A stretch of 64,000 nucleotides of DNA from Flavobacterium petrolei (GTDB lineage Bacteria; Bacteroidota; Bacteroidia; Flavobacteriales; Flavobacteriaceae): positions 172,421 through 236,420 of the forward strand of contig NZ_QNVY02000006.1 in assembly GCF_003314435.2 (NCBI RefSeq), given 5' to 3'. Under the pieces are notes generated by a model that saw nothing but the letters and a program-made list of their open reading frames with translations, had not been told where the DNA came from and searched no databases. Positions within the stretch are counted from its first letter, which is position 1. Each line of letters opens with the position of its first letter. Shown here piece by piece: positions 17,873 to 27,969 of the stretch. The position numbers and the translations under genes are program-made.

Positions 17873-17910
17873 TTTAGAAGTGCATAGTGAGAAGTGAGAA
17901 GTGAGAAGTG
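17873..17910 (+). repeat. Heptamer array after copy C
   Basis: About five 7-bp units (GTGCATA, GTGAGAA x3-4) between structured copy C and tail hairpin T2. The order element, heptamers, tail hairpin is the same as for copy B. Confidence 0.82.
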
Positions 17911-17915
17911 GCTTG

Positions 17916-17966
17916 CAATTTTCGTTTTGCCTCAGCCGTAAAGGAAGCCGAAAATAAGGGTTTTTC
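17916..17966 (+). repeat. Tail hairpin family, copy T2
   Basis: ATTTTCG (17918-17924) pairs with CGAAAAT (17949-17955). Relative to T1 the stem is shifted by one pair, with G-C added at the loop side, so pairing is kept despite base changes. It ends about 75 bp before the rfbB start. Confidence 0.72.
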
Positions 17967-18040
17967 TATTATTGACACTAAAGAGTAAACAAAAAACATT
18001 TAAGAGGTTTTTACAACTAATTAAAATATATAAAAATAAA

Positions 18041-19087
18041 ATGAAAAAAATATTAATCACTGGTGGTGCCGGTTTTATTGGGTCCCATGTCGTACGACTT
18101 TTTGTAAAAAAGTATCCGCAGTATCACATTTTTAATTTGGATGCGCTTACGTATGCAGGGAATTTAGAAAATATCACCGATATTGAAAACGAACCTAATT
18201 ATACTTTTATAAAAGGAGATATTGTTGATGCTTCCTTCATAGATCAATTGTTTGCGGAGCATCAATTTGACGGTGTATTGCATTTGGCTGCTGAATCGCA
18301 TGTGGACCGTTCCATAACGGATCCGTTGTCTTTTGTTAAAACAAATGTAATAGGAACCATGAATTTGTTAAATGCCGCCAAAACAATATGGAACGGAAAT
18401 TATGAAGGGAAACGTTTTTACCACATTAGCACTGATGAGGTTTATGGAAGTTTGGGTGCTGAAGGATTATTCACCGAGACTACCGCTTATGATCCTAACT
18501 CTCCTTATTCTGCTTCTAAAGCAAGTTCGGATCACTTTGTTCGAGCGTATGGTGAAACCTATGGTTTGCCCTATGTATTGACGAATTGTTCAAATAATTA
18601 CGGTCCTTTTCATTTTCCTGAAAAACTGATTCCATTGTTTATCAATAATATCATTCAAAACAAACCGTTACCCGTGTATGGTGATGGGAAATATACCCGC
18701 GACTGGCTTTTTGTGGAAGATCATGCTGTAGCGATTGATTTAGTTTTTCATGAAGGTAAAAATCACGATACTTATAATATTGGTGGTTTTAATGAATGGC
18801 AAAATATTCATTTGGTTAAGTTGCTTTGTAAAATCATGGATGATAAGTTAGGAAGAGCAACGGGAACATCAGAACAATTGATTGCCTATGTAAAAGATCG
18901 TCCTGGACATGATTTGCGCTATGCGATTGACGCCGGTAAGATAAATAGGGAGTTGGGATGGAAGCCATCGGTTACGTTTGAGCAAGGACTGGAACGAACC
19001 GTAAATTGGTATCTGGAAAATCAAACCTGGTTGAATAATATTACTTCAGGGGAGTATGCTAGTTATTACGAGAAACAGTATAGTTAG
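18041..19087 (+). CDS. rfbB: dTDP-glucose 4,6-dehydratase
   Basis: It converts dTDP-glucose to dTDP-4-keto-6-deoxyglucose. From the ATG at 18041 the protein has 348 residues, the standard length, and begins MKKILITGGAGFIGSH. An upstream in-frame TTG would add 23 basic residues that the family lacks, so I reject it. HLAAESHVDRSI, ISTDEVYGSLG with Thr131/Asp132/Glu133 (the dehydratase pair), YSASKASSDHFV with Tyr156/Lys160, and NNYGPFHFPEKLIPL are all present. It is isolated on both sides by repeats, unlike the compact rfb operons of many bacteria. Confidence 0.96.
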   Translation: MKKILITGGAGFIGSHVVRLFVKKYPQYHIFNLDALTYAGNLENITDIENEPNYTFIKGDIVDASFIDQLFAEHQFDGVLHLAAESHVDRSITDPLSFVKTNVIGTMNLLNAAKTIWNGNYEGKRFYHISTDEVYGSLGAEGLFTETTAYDPNSPYSASKASSDHFVRAYGETYGLPYVLTNCSNNYGPFHFPEKLIPLFINNIIQNKPLPVYGDGKYTRDWLFVEDHAVAIDLVFHEGKNHDTYNIGGFNEWQNIHLVKLLCKIMDDKLGRATGTSEQLIAYVKDRPGHDLRYAIDAGKINRELGWKPSVTFEQGLERTVNWYLENQTWLNNITSGEYASYYEKQYS

Positions 19088-19187
19088 TGAGAAGTGAATA
19101 GTGAGAAGTGAATAGTGAGGAGTGAATAGTGAGGAGTGAATAGTGAGAAGTGAGGAGGGAGAAGTGAATAGTGAGAGGTGAGAAGTT
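19088..19187 (+). repeat. Heptamer array (about 14 units) after rfbB
   Basis: This is the clearest heptamer array in the window. Units GTGAGAA, GTGAATA and GTGAGGA alternate in near-perfect register from just after the rfbB stop, with one shortened unit near 19153. No structured element precedes it; it abuts a coding gene directly. Confidence 0.9.
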
Positions 19188-19920
19188 TTCAGTATTTCGT
19201 TTAGTGATGAATTAGTCAAAAAAGTGTAAGGTAGGAAGATGAAAAATCTAAAAATATGAAATCAACAGTAAAAAAAACTTTTCTTACTCGAATTAAAACG
19301 AATTAATCCGAATTTCATGAATGGATGCTAGCGATGAGATTTTGTTTAAAGTTAGAAATTATGACTTGTTAATTTTCTTTTAGCTCACTTAACTTTTATT
19401 ATAAGTGGTGTTTGCTTCGCCAGTTCGCTTCGCTCGGGTGTCTGAATCTTCGATTTGCCTTGATGCAAAAGAAACAAAAATTATTCACGGGTTATTATTG
19501 TTTTTTTGTATTCATGAATCTTCGATTTCAAGCCTGAAAATCTAACACTGTTTTAGGTATTTACCTGACTACCACCGGCAGTCCTCTTTTTAATTTCAAA
19601 TGTTGTTTTTTGACGTTTTTAATTTAAGGGCGGATTTAGGAGTGGTGAGATGTGAGTTTTCGATTTTCGTCACTTCGAGTGATTTTATAAAATAGCGAGA
19701 GCATTTTTATAAAATTGTATCGAGAAGTCTAGGATAAAGGGATTCATTTAAAAAAAGCACTTAATTTAATCATAAAACTTAATTATATGCAGTTGACCGA
19801 TTATTGAAGATGTACAAATCTGGAATTGGGTGTGTTGATTAATTTCGGCAGGCCTTCATTAACTTATAAAAAAATAATTAATTTGAAAAATTCGAATTAA
19901 TTCGTAAAATTAGTACAATT
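19188..19920 (+). repeat. Intergenic region with modular structured element, copy D
   Basis: Copy D spans about 19371-19633 and closely follows copy B. It has the TAGCTCACTTAACTTTTA block, the TTTGC-CTTGAT-GCAAA hairpin at about 19454-19469, then TCAAGCCTGAA, CCACCGGCAGTCC and TTTAAGGGCGG. Relative to B it has about 27 extra bases (CGCCAGTTCGCTTCGCTCGG) near 19417. Its outer AAATAAAAAGC arm is degraded. The right part holds a CACTTCGAGTG...TATCGAGAAG dispersed motif. The stretch just before rfbA is AT-rich with a possible weak promoter. At 19287-19320 is a CGAATTAA-type repeat also seen near 16865. No gene is seen. Confidence 0.8.
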
Positions 19921-20790
19921 ATGAAAGGAATTATATTAGCCGGAGGCTCCGGAACTCGGTTGCATCCGTTAACGCTTGCTATGAGCAAACAAATGATGCC
20001 TGTGTATGATAAGCCGATGATTTATTATCCATTGTCTACTCTGATGATGGCTGGGATTCATGAAATATTGATTATTTCTACGCCTCATGATTTACCTAAT
20101 TTCAAAAAATTACTAGGCGATGGGTCTTCGATAGGCTGTCAATTCAGCTATGCGGAACAGGCTATTCCGAATGGTCTGGCGCAAGCTTTTGTAATTGGAG
20201 AAGAATTCATAGGAAAAGATAGTGTCGCATTGGTTTTAGGTGATAATATTTTCTTTGGGGCTAATATGCATGAATTATTGCAATCCAATACTAGTCCTGA
20301 AGGTGGAGTCGTTTTTGCGTATCATGTTTCTGATCCGGAGCGCTATGGTGTGGTGGAGTTTGATGCTGCTTTTAAAGCACTTTCTATTGAAGAAAAACCT
20401 TTGGCGCCCAAATCCAATTATGCAGTACCAGGATTGTATTTTTATGATAATTCAGTAGTCGAAATTGCCAAAAATATCAAGCCAAGTGCTCGTGGAGAAT
20501 ATGAAATAACCGATGTGAATAAAGTGTACTTGGAAAAAGGAGCTTTGAAAGTAGGTATTTTAAGCAGAGGTACTGCTTGGTTGGACACCGGAACTTTTAA
20601 TAGCTTAATGCAGGCGGGACAATTTGTTCAGGTTATTGAAGAGCGTCAAGGACTGAAAGTAGGCTGCATCGAAGAAATTGCCTGGAGACAAGGTTTCATT
20701 AGTGAACAACAATTGAAAGATCTTGCCGAGCCTTTGAAAAAATCAGGGTACGGGGAGTATCTTTTGGGATTGCTGAAGCATAAGTTGTAA
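19921..20790 (+). CDS. rfbA: Glucose-1-phosphate thymidylyltransferase
   Basis: First enzyme of dTDP-L-rhamnose synthesis; it joins dTTP and glucose-1-phosphate. The 289-residue protein has the signature [11 protein letters not shown] (residues 8-18) with [26 protein letters not shown] carries the metal-binding aspartate, and [20 protein letters not shown] and [10 protein letters not shown] follow. All four rhamnose genes are therefore intact. Gene order C-D-B-A with this one last is unusual, and the repeats between the genes suggest separate promoters or long read-through. Confidence 0.96.
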   Translation: MKGIILAGGSGTRLHPLTLAMSKQMMPVYDKPMIYYPLSTLMMAGIHEILIISTPHDLPNFKKLLGDGSSIGCQFSYAEQAIPNGLAQAFVIGEEFIGKDSVALVLGDNIFFGANMHELLQSNTSPEGGVVFAYHVSDPERYGVVEFDAAFKALSIEEKPLAPKSNYAVPGLYFYDNSVVEIAKNIKPSARGEYEITDVNKVYLEKGALKVGILSRGTAWLDTGTFNSLMQAGQFVQVIEERQGLKVGCIEEIAWRQGFISEQQLKDLAEPLKKSGYGEYLLGLLKHKL

Positions 20791-20792
20791 GT

Positions 20793-20930
20793 TAGTAGTG
20801 AGAGGTGAATAGTGAGAAGTTAGTAGTGAGAAGTGAATAGTGAATAGTGAGAAGTGAATAGTGAATAGTGAATAGTGATTAGGGATTAGTTCTTATTTAC
20901 CATTATTATATTATTATTATTATTATTTAT
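20793..20930 (+). repeat. Heptamer array followed by (ATT)n tract
   Basis: Twelve or so 7-bp units (GTGAGAG, GTGAATA, GTGAGAA, TTAGTA variants) run from the rfbA stop to about 20882. At 20903-20930 an imperfect ATT trinucleotide tract follows. Two different simple repeats thus sit side by side in one gap. Confidence 0.85.
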
Positions 20931-20956
20931 TTAAAAGCATAGACATAGTTTAAAAC

Positions 20957-21910
20957 ATGACATATTTTGCATTAATTATTATATTAGTTGGTATTGAACT
21001 TATTTATTTTAAAATAGCGGATACCTACAATATCATTGATAAACCCAATAGTAGATCATCCCATACTTCTATTACATTAAGAGGTGGTGGCATTATTTTT
21101 CCAATAGCCATAACTATTGCTTTTTTACTGGGCTATGTTTCTTGGGCTGTTACGCTTGCTGTAGTATTAGTGGCTGTAGTAAGTTTTATTGATGATATCA
21201 AACCACTGTCTCAATTGCCTCGTTTTATTTCACACGTCATAGCTGTTGGTTTGGTTTTTTATGAGTTGCATTTGTTTTATGAACCTTTGTGGTTGCTTCC
21301 TGTTGTGTTTGTACTCCTTATAGGCTGGGTGAACGCCTTCAATTTTATGGATGGTATCAATGGGATAACCGTTTTGTACGCTTTAGCAGCCATAGCTACT
21401 TTTTCTTTTTTACCAATCAACAAAGCCAGTTTACCATTACTGATTACTATGGGATTGTCCTGTTTGGCTTTTGGGATATTTAATGTTCGAAAAAAAGCTA
21501 AAACCTTTGCAGGTGATGTTGGGAGTATTAGTATGGCACTCTTTTTGGGCTATTTTATGATAAAGACTATTATTGATTCAGGGCAACTCGGGTATATTCT
21601 TTTCTTTTCGGTATATGGAATTGATGCTATTATCACCATCATCAATAGATTGCTTAAAAAAGAAAATATATTTCAGCCGCACCGCTCTCATTTATACCAA
21701 TATCTGGCTAATGAAATGGGCTATTCCCATATTTTAGTCGCTTTTATTTATGCAGGATTACAATTGGGTATAAACGGACTGGTTATTTATATGGATGCCA
21801 ATGGGTATTTAACCCTGCTTTTTATGGGCGGATTTTTACTGCTACTGACCTTCATCTATTTACTTGTTCGAAATTTTGTTACTCGTAAAATGGTTCTCGG
21901 AAATTCTTAA
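20957..21910 (+). CDS. Polyprenyl-phosphate HexNAc-1-phosphate transferase (WecA/WbpL-like)
   Basis: A 317-residue membrane protein with about ten helices, of the MraY/WecA (PNPT) superfamily. It starts glycan synthesis by moving a HexNAc-1-phosphate from UDP-sugar to undecaprenyl phosphate. Conserved sites are SSHTSITLRGGG, FIDDIKPL with Asp79/Asp80, NFMDGING (129-136), FAGDVGS, and the cytoplasmic QPHRSHLYQ histidine loop. The PHRSHLYQ form is typical of WbpL-type enzymes that use QuiNAc or FucNAc, fitting the WbpV-like and WbpM-like genes at 12339 and 24951. It is one of three initiating transferases in this window. Confidence 0.92.
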   Translation: MTYFALIIILVGIELIYFKIADTYNIIDKPNSRSSHTSITLRGGGIIFPIAITIAFLLGYVSWAVTLAVVLVAVVSFIDDIKPLSQLPRFISHVIAVGLVFYELHLFYEPLWLLPVVFVLLIGWVNAFNFMDGINGITVLYALAAIATFSFLPINKASLPLLITMGLSCLAFGIFNVRKKAKTFAGDVGSISMALFLGYFMIKTIIDSGQLGYILFFSVYGIDAIITIINRLLKKENIFQPHRSHLYQYLANEMGYSHILVAFIYAGLQLGINGLVIYMDANGYLTLLFMGGFLLLLTFIYLLVRNFVTRKMVLGNS

Positions 21911-21958
21911 TCCGTTTGTTGCTTGTGTTTTTATCCCGAATAAAATACTTCGAAAGCT

Positions 21959-22534
21959 ATGACAAAACGTCTTTTTGATATTGTTTTCTCTCTCTTCACA
22001 CTTCTCCTATTTTTTTGGGTTCTATTAATTTCTTGGCTGCTTGCCGCTATGGATACACATACGAATGGCATCTTCCTCCAAGAACGCATTGGTCAATTTG
22101 GTGTGCCATTTAAAATATATAAACTGCGGACGATTCGGACTGAATCTCACACCGGCGAAAAGTACATTTCGAGAATAGGCCAGTTCCTGAGACGCTTTAA
22201 ATTGGATGAGATGCCACAGTTTTTTAATGTTCTCAAAGGAGAAATGAGTATTGTGGGGGCAAGACCCGATGTGACGGGTTATTATAATTTGTTAACAGGT
22301 GAAAATCGTAAAATACTAGAATTGAAGCCAGGATTAACTAGTTTAGCTTCCATAAAATATAATAAAGAGGAGTTCATGTTGCAGAAGCAGGAGTTGCCTT
22401 TGGTTTATAATGATAGTGTTATTTTCCCGGATAAAGTACGAATGAATCTAGCGTATTACTACAATCGAAGTTTTAGTGGGGATATACTGCTTATTTTGAA
22501 GACTGTGCGGGTTGTTTTTTTTCGAGGGAAATAG
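21959..22534 (+). CDS. Small monotopic phosphoglycosyltransferase (PglC-like)
   Basis: A 191-residue minimal sugar transferase of the bacterial-sugar-transferase family. A single N-terminal hydrophobic re-entrant helix (residues 8-30) precedes the catalytic domain. FLQERIGQFG, KIYKLRT, FKLDEMPQ with the catalytic Asp83-Glu84 dyad, and MSIVGARPDV identify the family. PglC transfers diNAcBac-1-phosphate to undecaprenyl phosphate. Here the next genes are a PglE-like aminotransferase and a PglF-like dehydratase, so a 4-amino sugar substrate is likely. A PglD-like acetyltransferase is missing from the gap that follows. Confidence 0.92.
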   Translation: MTKRLFDIVFSLFTLLLFFWVLLISWLLAAMDTHTNGIFLQERIGQFGVPFKIYKLRTIRTESHTGEKYISRIGQFLRRFKLDEMPQFFNVLKGEMSIVGARPDVTGYYNLLTGENRKILELKPGLTSLASIKYNKEEFMLQKQELPLVYNDSVIFPDKVRMNLAYYYNRSFSGDILLILKTVRVVFFRGK

Positions 22535-23604
<1,070 letters not shown>

Positions 23605-24741
23605 ATGGAAAAAAACAAAATTTGGCTTTCACCTCCTCATATGGGTGGAAACGAACAGCACTATATTCAAGAGGCCTTTGATACTAACTGGATTGCTCCG
23701 ATAGGACCCAATATTGATCTCTTTGAACAAAGTTTGGAGCATTATCTGGGTTCAGGGTATGTTGCCGCAGTGAACTCGGGTACCGCGGCCATTCATTTAG
23801 GTTTGATTCTTTTAGGGGTTCAGTCAGGTGATACCGTACTTTGTCAGAGCATGACCTTTTCAGCTTCAGCCAATCCTATTTTGTATCAAGGGGCAATCCC
23901 TATTTTTATAGACAGTGAAGCTGAAACCTGGAATTTATGTCCTGTTGCACTTGAAGAAGCTATAATTGACCAAATAAAAAAGGGAAAAAAGCCCAAAGCT
24001 ATCATTGCTGTTCATTTATATGGGATCCCTTATAAAATTGATGCCATTCGTGTCCTTGCTGATATTTATGGGATTCCAATTTTGGAAGATAGCGCTGAGG
24101 CATTAGGAAGTAGTTATAAAGGTCGAAAATGTGGTACTTTTGGAGATATTGGAATATTTTCTTTTAATGGCAGTAAAATCATAACTACCTCTGGAGGCGG
24201 TGCAATTGTGACAAATTCCGAGGCTTTAAAGAAGAAAGCTATTTTTTATGCCACGCAATCCAGGGAGGATGCGATTCATTATCAGCATAGTCAGATCGGG
24301 TATACTTACAGAATGAGTAATGTATGTGCCGGAATCGGCCGGGGACAAATGGAAGTGCTACAAAAACATTTGGAATCAAGAAGGAGAGTACATCAATTTT
24401 ATACGGTATTATTTGAAAGCATCGACGGAATTACAGTGCATGCTGTACCTGATGACCGTTATTTTTCTAATTATTGGTTGACAGCAATCTTAATAGAACC
24501 CAATAACCCTTACCAATTGACAAGGGATCAAGTGATGCGGGCACTTTCAGAGGAAAACATTGAATCACGCCCGCTTTGGAAACCGATGCATTTGCAACCT
24601 GTTTTTAAGGAAAATGCATATTACGGTCATGAAGTAGCCGCAACTTTATTTGAGCATGGACTTTGTTTGCCGTCGGGCTCAAATCTTAGCGTGCCAGCAT
24701 TAAACAGGATTAAAGAAGTTTTCTTGCAATTAACTTGCTGA
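23605..24741 (+). CDS. DegT/DnrJ/EryC1 aminotransferase (PglE-like)
   Basis: A PLP-dependent sugar aminotransferase of 378 residues counted from the ATG at 23605. It begins KIWLSPPHMGGNE, a typical PglE/LegC-type N-terminus. AVNSGTAAIHLGL, EDSAEALGSSYKG (Asp162 to the PLP ring) and FSFNGSKIITTSGGG with the Schiff-base Lys191 follow. Such enzymes convert UDP-4-keto-6-deoxy-GlcNAc to the 4-amino sugar. The substrate would come from the PglF/WbpM-like protein downstream and the product could go to the PglC-like transferase upstream. Alternative roles in legionaminic acid precursor synthesis are possible because neuB and neuC homologues are present. Confidence 0.9.
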   Translation: MEKNKIWLSPPHMGGNEQHYIQEAFDTNWIAPIGPNIDLFEQSLEHYLGSGYVAAVNSGTAAIHLGLILLGVQSGDTVLCQSMTFSASANPILYQGAIPIFIDSEAETWNLCPVALEEAIIDQIKKGKKPKAIIAVHLYGIPYKIDAIRVLADIYGIPILEDSAEALGSSYKGRKCGTFGDIGIFSFNGSKIITTSGGGAIVTNSEALKKKAIFYATQSREDAIHYQHSQIGYTYRMSNVCAGIGRGQMEVLQKHLESRRRVHQFYTVLFESIDGITVHAVPDDRYFSNYWLTAILIEPNNPYQLTRDQVMRALSEENIESRPLWKPMHLQPVFKENAYYGHEVAATLFEHGLCLPSGSNLSVPALNRIKEVFLQLTC

Positions 24742-24888
24742 GGTTTAACCAAGGAAGCTTGTTTATTTGAAGAAACGTTGTTTTTAAAACAATCCCATCT
24801 GAACCCAAAGCCCGCTTGCTTTTTATTTTATTCGTTATAAAAACCGAAATGTAATGACAAAACGTATTACTTTAACATCAATTATTTG

Positions 24889-24896
24889 TAGTTTTG
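24889..24896 (+). promoter_or_regulatory. Candidate -7 box (TAnnTTTG) upstream of the dehydratase
   Basis: TAGTTTTG matches the Bacteroidota TAnnTTTG promoter box exactly and lies 54 bp before the ATG at 24951. I see no clear upstream TTG at the expected spacing, so this is a partial match. Confidence 0.4.
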
Positions 24897-24950
24897 TTAA
24901 CGTAATAAAGAATAATTTTAAATCTATATCAATTGAATAGTAATAATAAT

Positions 24951-26900
24951 ATGAATCCGGATGGGTTTGTTTCAAAATATTTTTCGAGAGCTAATCTGCG
25001 ATTTAATATTCATAATCTTAGTTATCTGCCGCGCTGGATTATTGTGATGATGGATGTTACCGTTTTGATTGTTGCTTTCTTTTTTACTTATCTGATTTTC
25101 AGGGGAACTGGTTTGGACTATATTATTACGCCAGATCATTTTCTTTTTATAAGTTCTTTTTTTGGAATTAATCTTTTCTTTTTTTGGATTTTTAGAACGT
25201 ATTCGGGAATCATCAGGCACTCTTCCTATATAGATGCAGTAAAACTTTTGTTTTCACAAATGGCGGTTTTGGTATTATTTCTTTTTTTTAATTTTTCCTA
25301 TGAATTGCTGGTTGGTGAGAAAGCCTTTTTGAATACTGCTATGTTTATAAATGTAGTGCTTTCTTTTTGTGGTTTGTTTTTGTATCGTGTAGTAGTGAAA
25401 CAGACTTTTGAACTCTATTTTTCAGAAAAAGGAAATAACAAGCTTATTAGAACGATAATATATGGTACTGATGCAAATGCGATATCTGTAGCGAATGCAT
25501 TAAAATTTGAAACTCCTTCCCGTTTCAAAATTGTGGGATTCGTTGACAAGAATAATCAAAATGCTTCTAAAAGAATGCTCGATTTGCCTATTTTAGTACA
25601 AAAGAAAAAGATGCCTACTTTAATGCGCTCTGTGGGTGCTGAGGGTATAATTATAGCAGACAAAAGTTTGACAAAAGAAGAGCAATCGATTATTGTAGAC
25701 CAATGTTTAGAATACAATTTTAAGGTATATAATGTACCTTTGATATCCAACTGGGAAAACCAAAAAGAAATCTCTCAAAAAGTAAAGAACATTGAAATTG
25801 AGGATTTGTTAGAAAGACAGCCTATTGTATTAGACAATAAATCTATCACGAAGCAGCTTAAAGACAAGACTGTCCTTATTACTGGAGCTGCAGGATCGAT
25901 AGGCAGTGAAATTGTACGTCAGGTATTGAGTTTTCATCCGAAAAAAATTATTATTTTGGACCAGGCAGAAACTCCTCTGCATCACTTATCCTTAGAAACT
26001 CAAGCTTTAATTTCAAATTCAAAAATCAGAACTGTAATTGGTGACATACGGAATCTAGAGGCTTTAGAGCATCTTTTCAGTGCCTATAGTCCACAAGTGG
26101 TTTTTCATGCCGCTGCTTACAAACACGTTCCACTGATGGAGGAAAATCCTTCTCAAGCCATTCTAACTAATATACAGGGGACTAAGAACCTAGCGGATTT
26201 ATCTTGTAAGTACAATGTGAAAAAGTTTGTAATGGTGTCTACAGATAAAGCGGTTAATCCAAGTAATGTGATGGGAGCTAGTAAACGAATAGCCGAGAAA
26301 TATGTTCAATCCCTTCATTTAAGAAGTCAAAAGGAAAGTCATTCCAATGCCACAAAATTTATCACTACCCGTTTTGGAAATGTCTTGGGTTCTAATGGAT
26401 CAGTAGTTCCTTTATTTACTAAACAAATAGCAGAAGGAGGACCATTAACGATTACACATCCTGATATTATTCGGTACTTTATGACAATACCTGAGGCTTG
26501 TCAATTGGTATTGGAAGCTGGTGCTATGGGTAACGGTGGCGAAATCTATATTTTTGATATGGGAAAACCAGTTAAGATTATCGATTTAGCCCGAAAAATG
26601 ATTAAGCTTGCCGGATTTATTCCTGAAAAAGATATTAAAATACAAATTGTAGGTTTGCGACCTGGAGAAAAGTTATATGAGGAACTACTGAATGATACTT
26701 CTAAGACCTTATCCACACATCATGAAAAAATCATGATTGCACAGGAAATTCAGGATGAGTTTGAAAATTTTCATATTGATATCGATGAATTAATTAGTAT
26801 TGCTAATCAGTATCAAAATGATGCTGTTGTTGCGAAAATGAAAAAAATTGTACCTGAGTTTAAAAGTATGAACTCAACATTTGAGTTGTTGGATAAATAG
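24951..26900 (+). CDS. UDP-GlcNAc 4,6-dehydratase, membrane-bound (WbpM/PglF-like)
   Basis: A 649-residue protein. Four N-terminal membrane helices (about residues 25-150) are followed by a nucleotide-binding domain and then a catalytic short-chain dehydrogenase domain. The latter has ITGAAGSIGSEIVRQ, AAAYKHVPLMEENP and STDKAVNPSNVMGASKR, in which Met takes the usual Tyr position, as in WbpM. TRFGNVLGSNGSVVPLF and GLRPGEKLYEELL complete it. It makes UDP-4-keto-6-deoxy sugars. Both the WbpV-like reductase and the PglE-like aminotransferase could use the product. I start at the ATG at 24951; a TTG 18 bp upstream is possible. A strong terminator follows. Confidence 0.94.
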   Translation: MNPDGFVSKYFSRANLRFNIHNLSYLPRWIIVMMDVTVLIVAFFFTYLIFRGTGLDYIITPDHFLFISSFFGINLFFFWIFRTYSGIIRHSSYIDAVKLLFSQMAVLVLFLFFNFSYELLVGEKAFLNTAMFINVVLSFCGLFLYRVVVKQTFELYFSEKGNNKLIRTIIYGTDANAISVANALKFETPSRFKIVGFVDKNNQNASKRMLDLPILVQKKKMPTLMRSVGAEGIIIADKSLTKEEQSIIVDQCLEYNFKVYNVPLISNWENQKEISQKVKNIEIEDLLERQPIVLDNKSITKQLKDKTVLITGAAGSIGSEIVRQVLSFHPKKIIILDQAETPLHHLSLETQALISNSKIRTVIGDIRNLEALEHLFSAYSPQVVFHAAAYKHVPLMEENPSQAILTNIQGTKNLADLSCKYNVKKFVMVSTDKAVNPSNVMGASKRIAEKYVQSLHLRSQKESHSNATKFITTRFGNVLGSNGSVVPLFTKQIAEGGPLTITHPDIIRYFMTIPEACQLVLEAGAMGNGGEIYIFDMGKPVKIIDLARKMIKLAGFIPEKDIKIQIVGLRPGEKLYEELLNDTSKTLSTHHEKIMIAQEIQDEFENFHIDIDELISIANQYQNDAVVAKMKKIVPEFKSMNSTFELLDK

Positions 26901-26931
26901 CAGACTAGTACAGTTATTACTTGTGTAGAAG

Positions 26932-26964
26932 CCCATAGAACAGTTTTGTTTTATGGGTTTTTTT
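26932..26964 (+). terminator. Rho-independent terminator after the dehydratase gene
   Basis: CCCATAGAAC pairs with GTTTTATGGG (10 pairs including one G-U) around the loop AGTTTT, followed at once by seven T. It lies 31 bp after the stop and closes the initiation/supply segment before the ABC-exporter segment. Confidence 0.9.
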
Positions 26965-27245
26965 GTATTTAAGTAAGGGCTATAATTTAATATTAGATTT
27001 GAATAAAGCGCTTCCTCCTTTTTCGTATAATTTCACAGATTTATACAGATTAATTCGTAGTGGAGGGTTAAAAATCTTTTAAAACTTGTAAACTGTGGCA
27101 GAATTTTTTTTAATAATAGCCACAAGAAGTCTTTCTTGCTGCTTATGTAAAGGATATTAAAAAATAAAGTATAGAAGTATTCTTTGTTTTGAACTTACAT
27201 TATACATAGGTTAGGTCTAGTTTTACAAGTAGCTGAATGGGTAAG
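26965..27245. other. Gene-free stretch between terminators
   Basis: AT-rich DNA with a TTTCACAGATTTATACAGATTAA stretch of the kind also seen near 58700. No open frame with family features and no strong structure was seen. Confidence 0.6.
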
Positions 27246-27246
27246 T

Positions 27247-27279
27247 AAAAAAAAGCCCTTTAGAAATTCCAAAGGGCTT
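27247..27279 (-). terminator. Rho-independent terminator of the histone-like gene
   Basis: Read on the minus strand, AAGCCCTTT pairs perfectly with AAAGGGCTT around a 9-base loop and is followed by eight T. It begins 17 bp after the minus-strand stop. Confidence 0.87.
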
Positions 27280-27295
27280 ATAATTGATTGTAGAT

Positions 27296-27472
27296 TTATT
27301 TTTTTGATTCTTCTACAGAAACTTTTCTAAATTCTTTTAAAAGTTTTTCCAAGTCTAACGTTGATTTTCTTGCTCTTGTTCCAGCAGCTTTGTTCCCTTT
27401 CTCGACGTGTAATTCAGATTCTGTTTTGAACGTTTCGATTTCGGTGTTAATTTTTGCTAATAAATCTTTCAT
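27296..27472 (-). CDS. Histone H1-like protein Hc1
   Basis: A 58-residue lysine-rich protein beginning MKDLLAKINTEIETFKTE and containing GNKAAGTRARKSTLDLEKLL. This is the short Hc1/histone-H1-like protein found widely in Flavobacteriia, related to the chlamydial chromatin protein HctA and expected to bind DNA. The start is set by an ATG with an exact TAnnTTTG box (TACTTTTG) 26 bp upstream on the minus strand, and the end by a strong terminator 17 bp past the stop. It is a self-contained unit and the only minus-strand gene in the first 58 kb. It marks the boundary between the supply segment and the ABC-exporter segment. Confidence 0.88.
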   Translation of the reverse strand: MKDLLAKINTEIETFKTESELHVEKGNKAAGTRARKSTLDLEKLLKEFRKVSVEESKK

Positions 27473-27497
27473 GATACTAATGAATTAAATTAAAAGG

Positions 27498-27505
27498 CAA
27501 AAGTA
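27498..27505 (-). promoter_or_regulatory. Candidate -7 box for the histone-like gene
   Basis: On the minus strand TACTTTTG matches TAnnTTTG exactly, 26 bp before the start codon. No clear TTG box was found upstream. Confidence 0.45.
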
Positions 27506-27944
27506 AAAAGTTTGCTTATTAAACTGGGATAATTTGCTGTTAAAATTATTTTTTTTTATTCATATCTCTCCGTTATTAAACTTTTATTTTGTTGAAAGCA
27601 AAAGGACGTTGTGAAGAATGGGTCATTGTATAGCGTATAGGCTTTAAAGATGTTTTTTTTTATATATGATTATGTTGTTGTTTTGGTTCTGATAGATGAA
27701 GAAAAAAATGGCAAACGTTTTTTTTACGATTTCAATAGTGGACTGTTCTTGCAGAATTGATTTTTTAAGGATTAGCATCAAGTATGTAATCTGCAATTAG
27801 TATTTTTACTTTGGAACAACTTTCGTACTTACCTGATGGTTGTAACGGATTTAGATCTGTTTTCTTTTCTATCCTATTATTAAAATGCATTTTATTGTAC
27901 ATTTTAATAATTATATACTATGGCTTAATTCTATAGCAAATTGC

Positions 27945-27952
27945 TATATTTG
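27945..27952 (+). promoter_or_regulatory. Candidate -7 box for the ABC-transporter genes
   Basis: TATATTTG matches TAnnTTTG and lies 80 bp before the wzm start. Transcription would begin near 27957, so the leader hairpin at 27970-28015 would be part of the transcript. Confidence 0.45.
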
Positions 27953-27969
27953 TTTGATAATACCACCGT

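Noticed and set aside
17972..18040. TTG upstream extension of rfbB
   Set aside because: It adds 23 basic residues before the conserved MKKILITGGAGFIG start seen in the family.
14881..20882. Regular short repeats as a possible CRISPR array
   Set aside because: Units are 7 bp and directly adjacent, with no unique spacers and no cas genes nearby.
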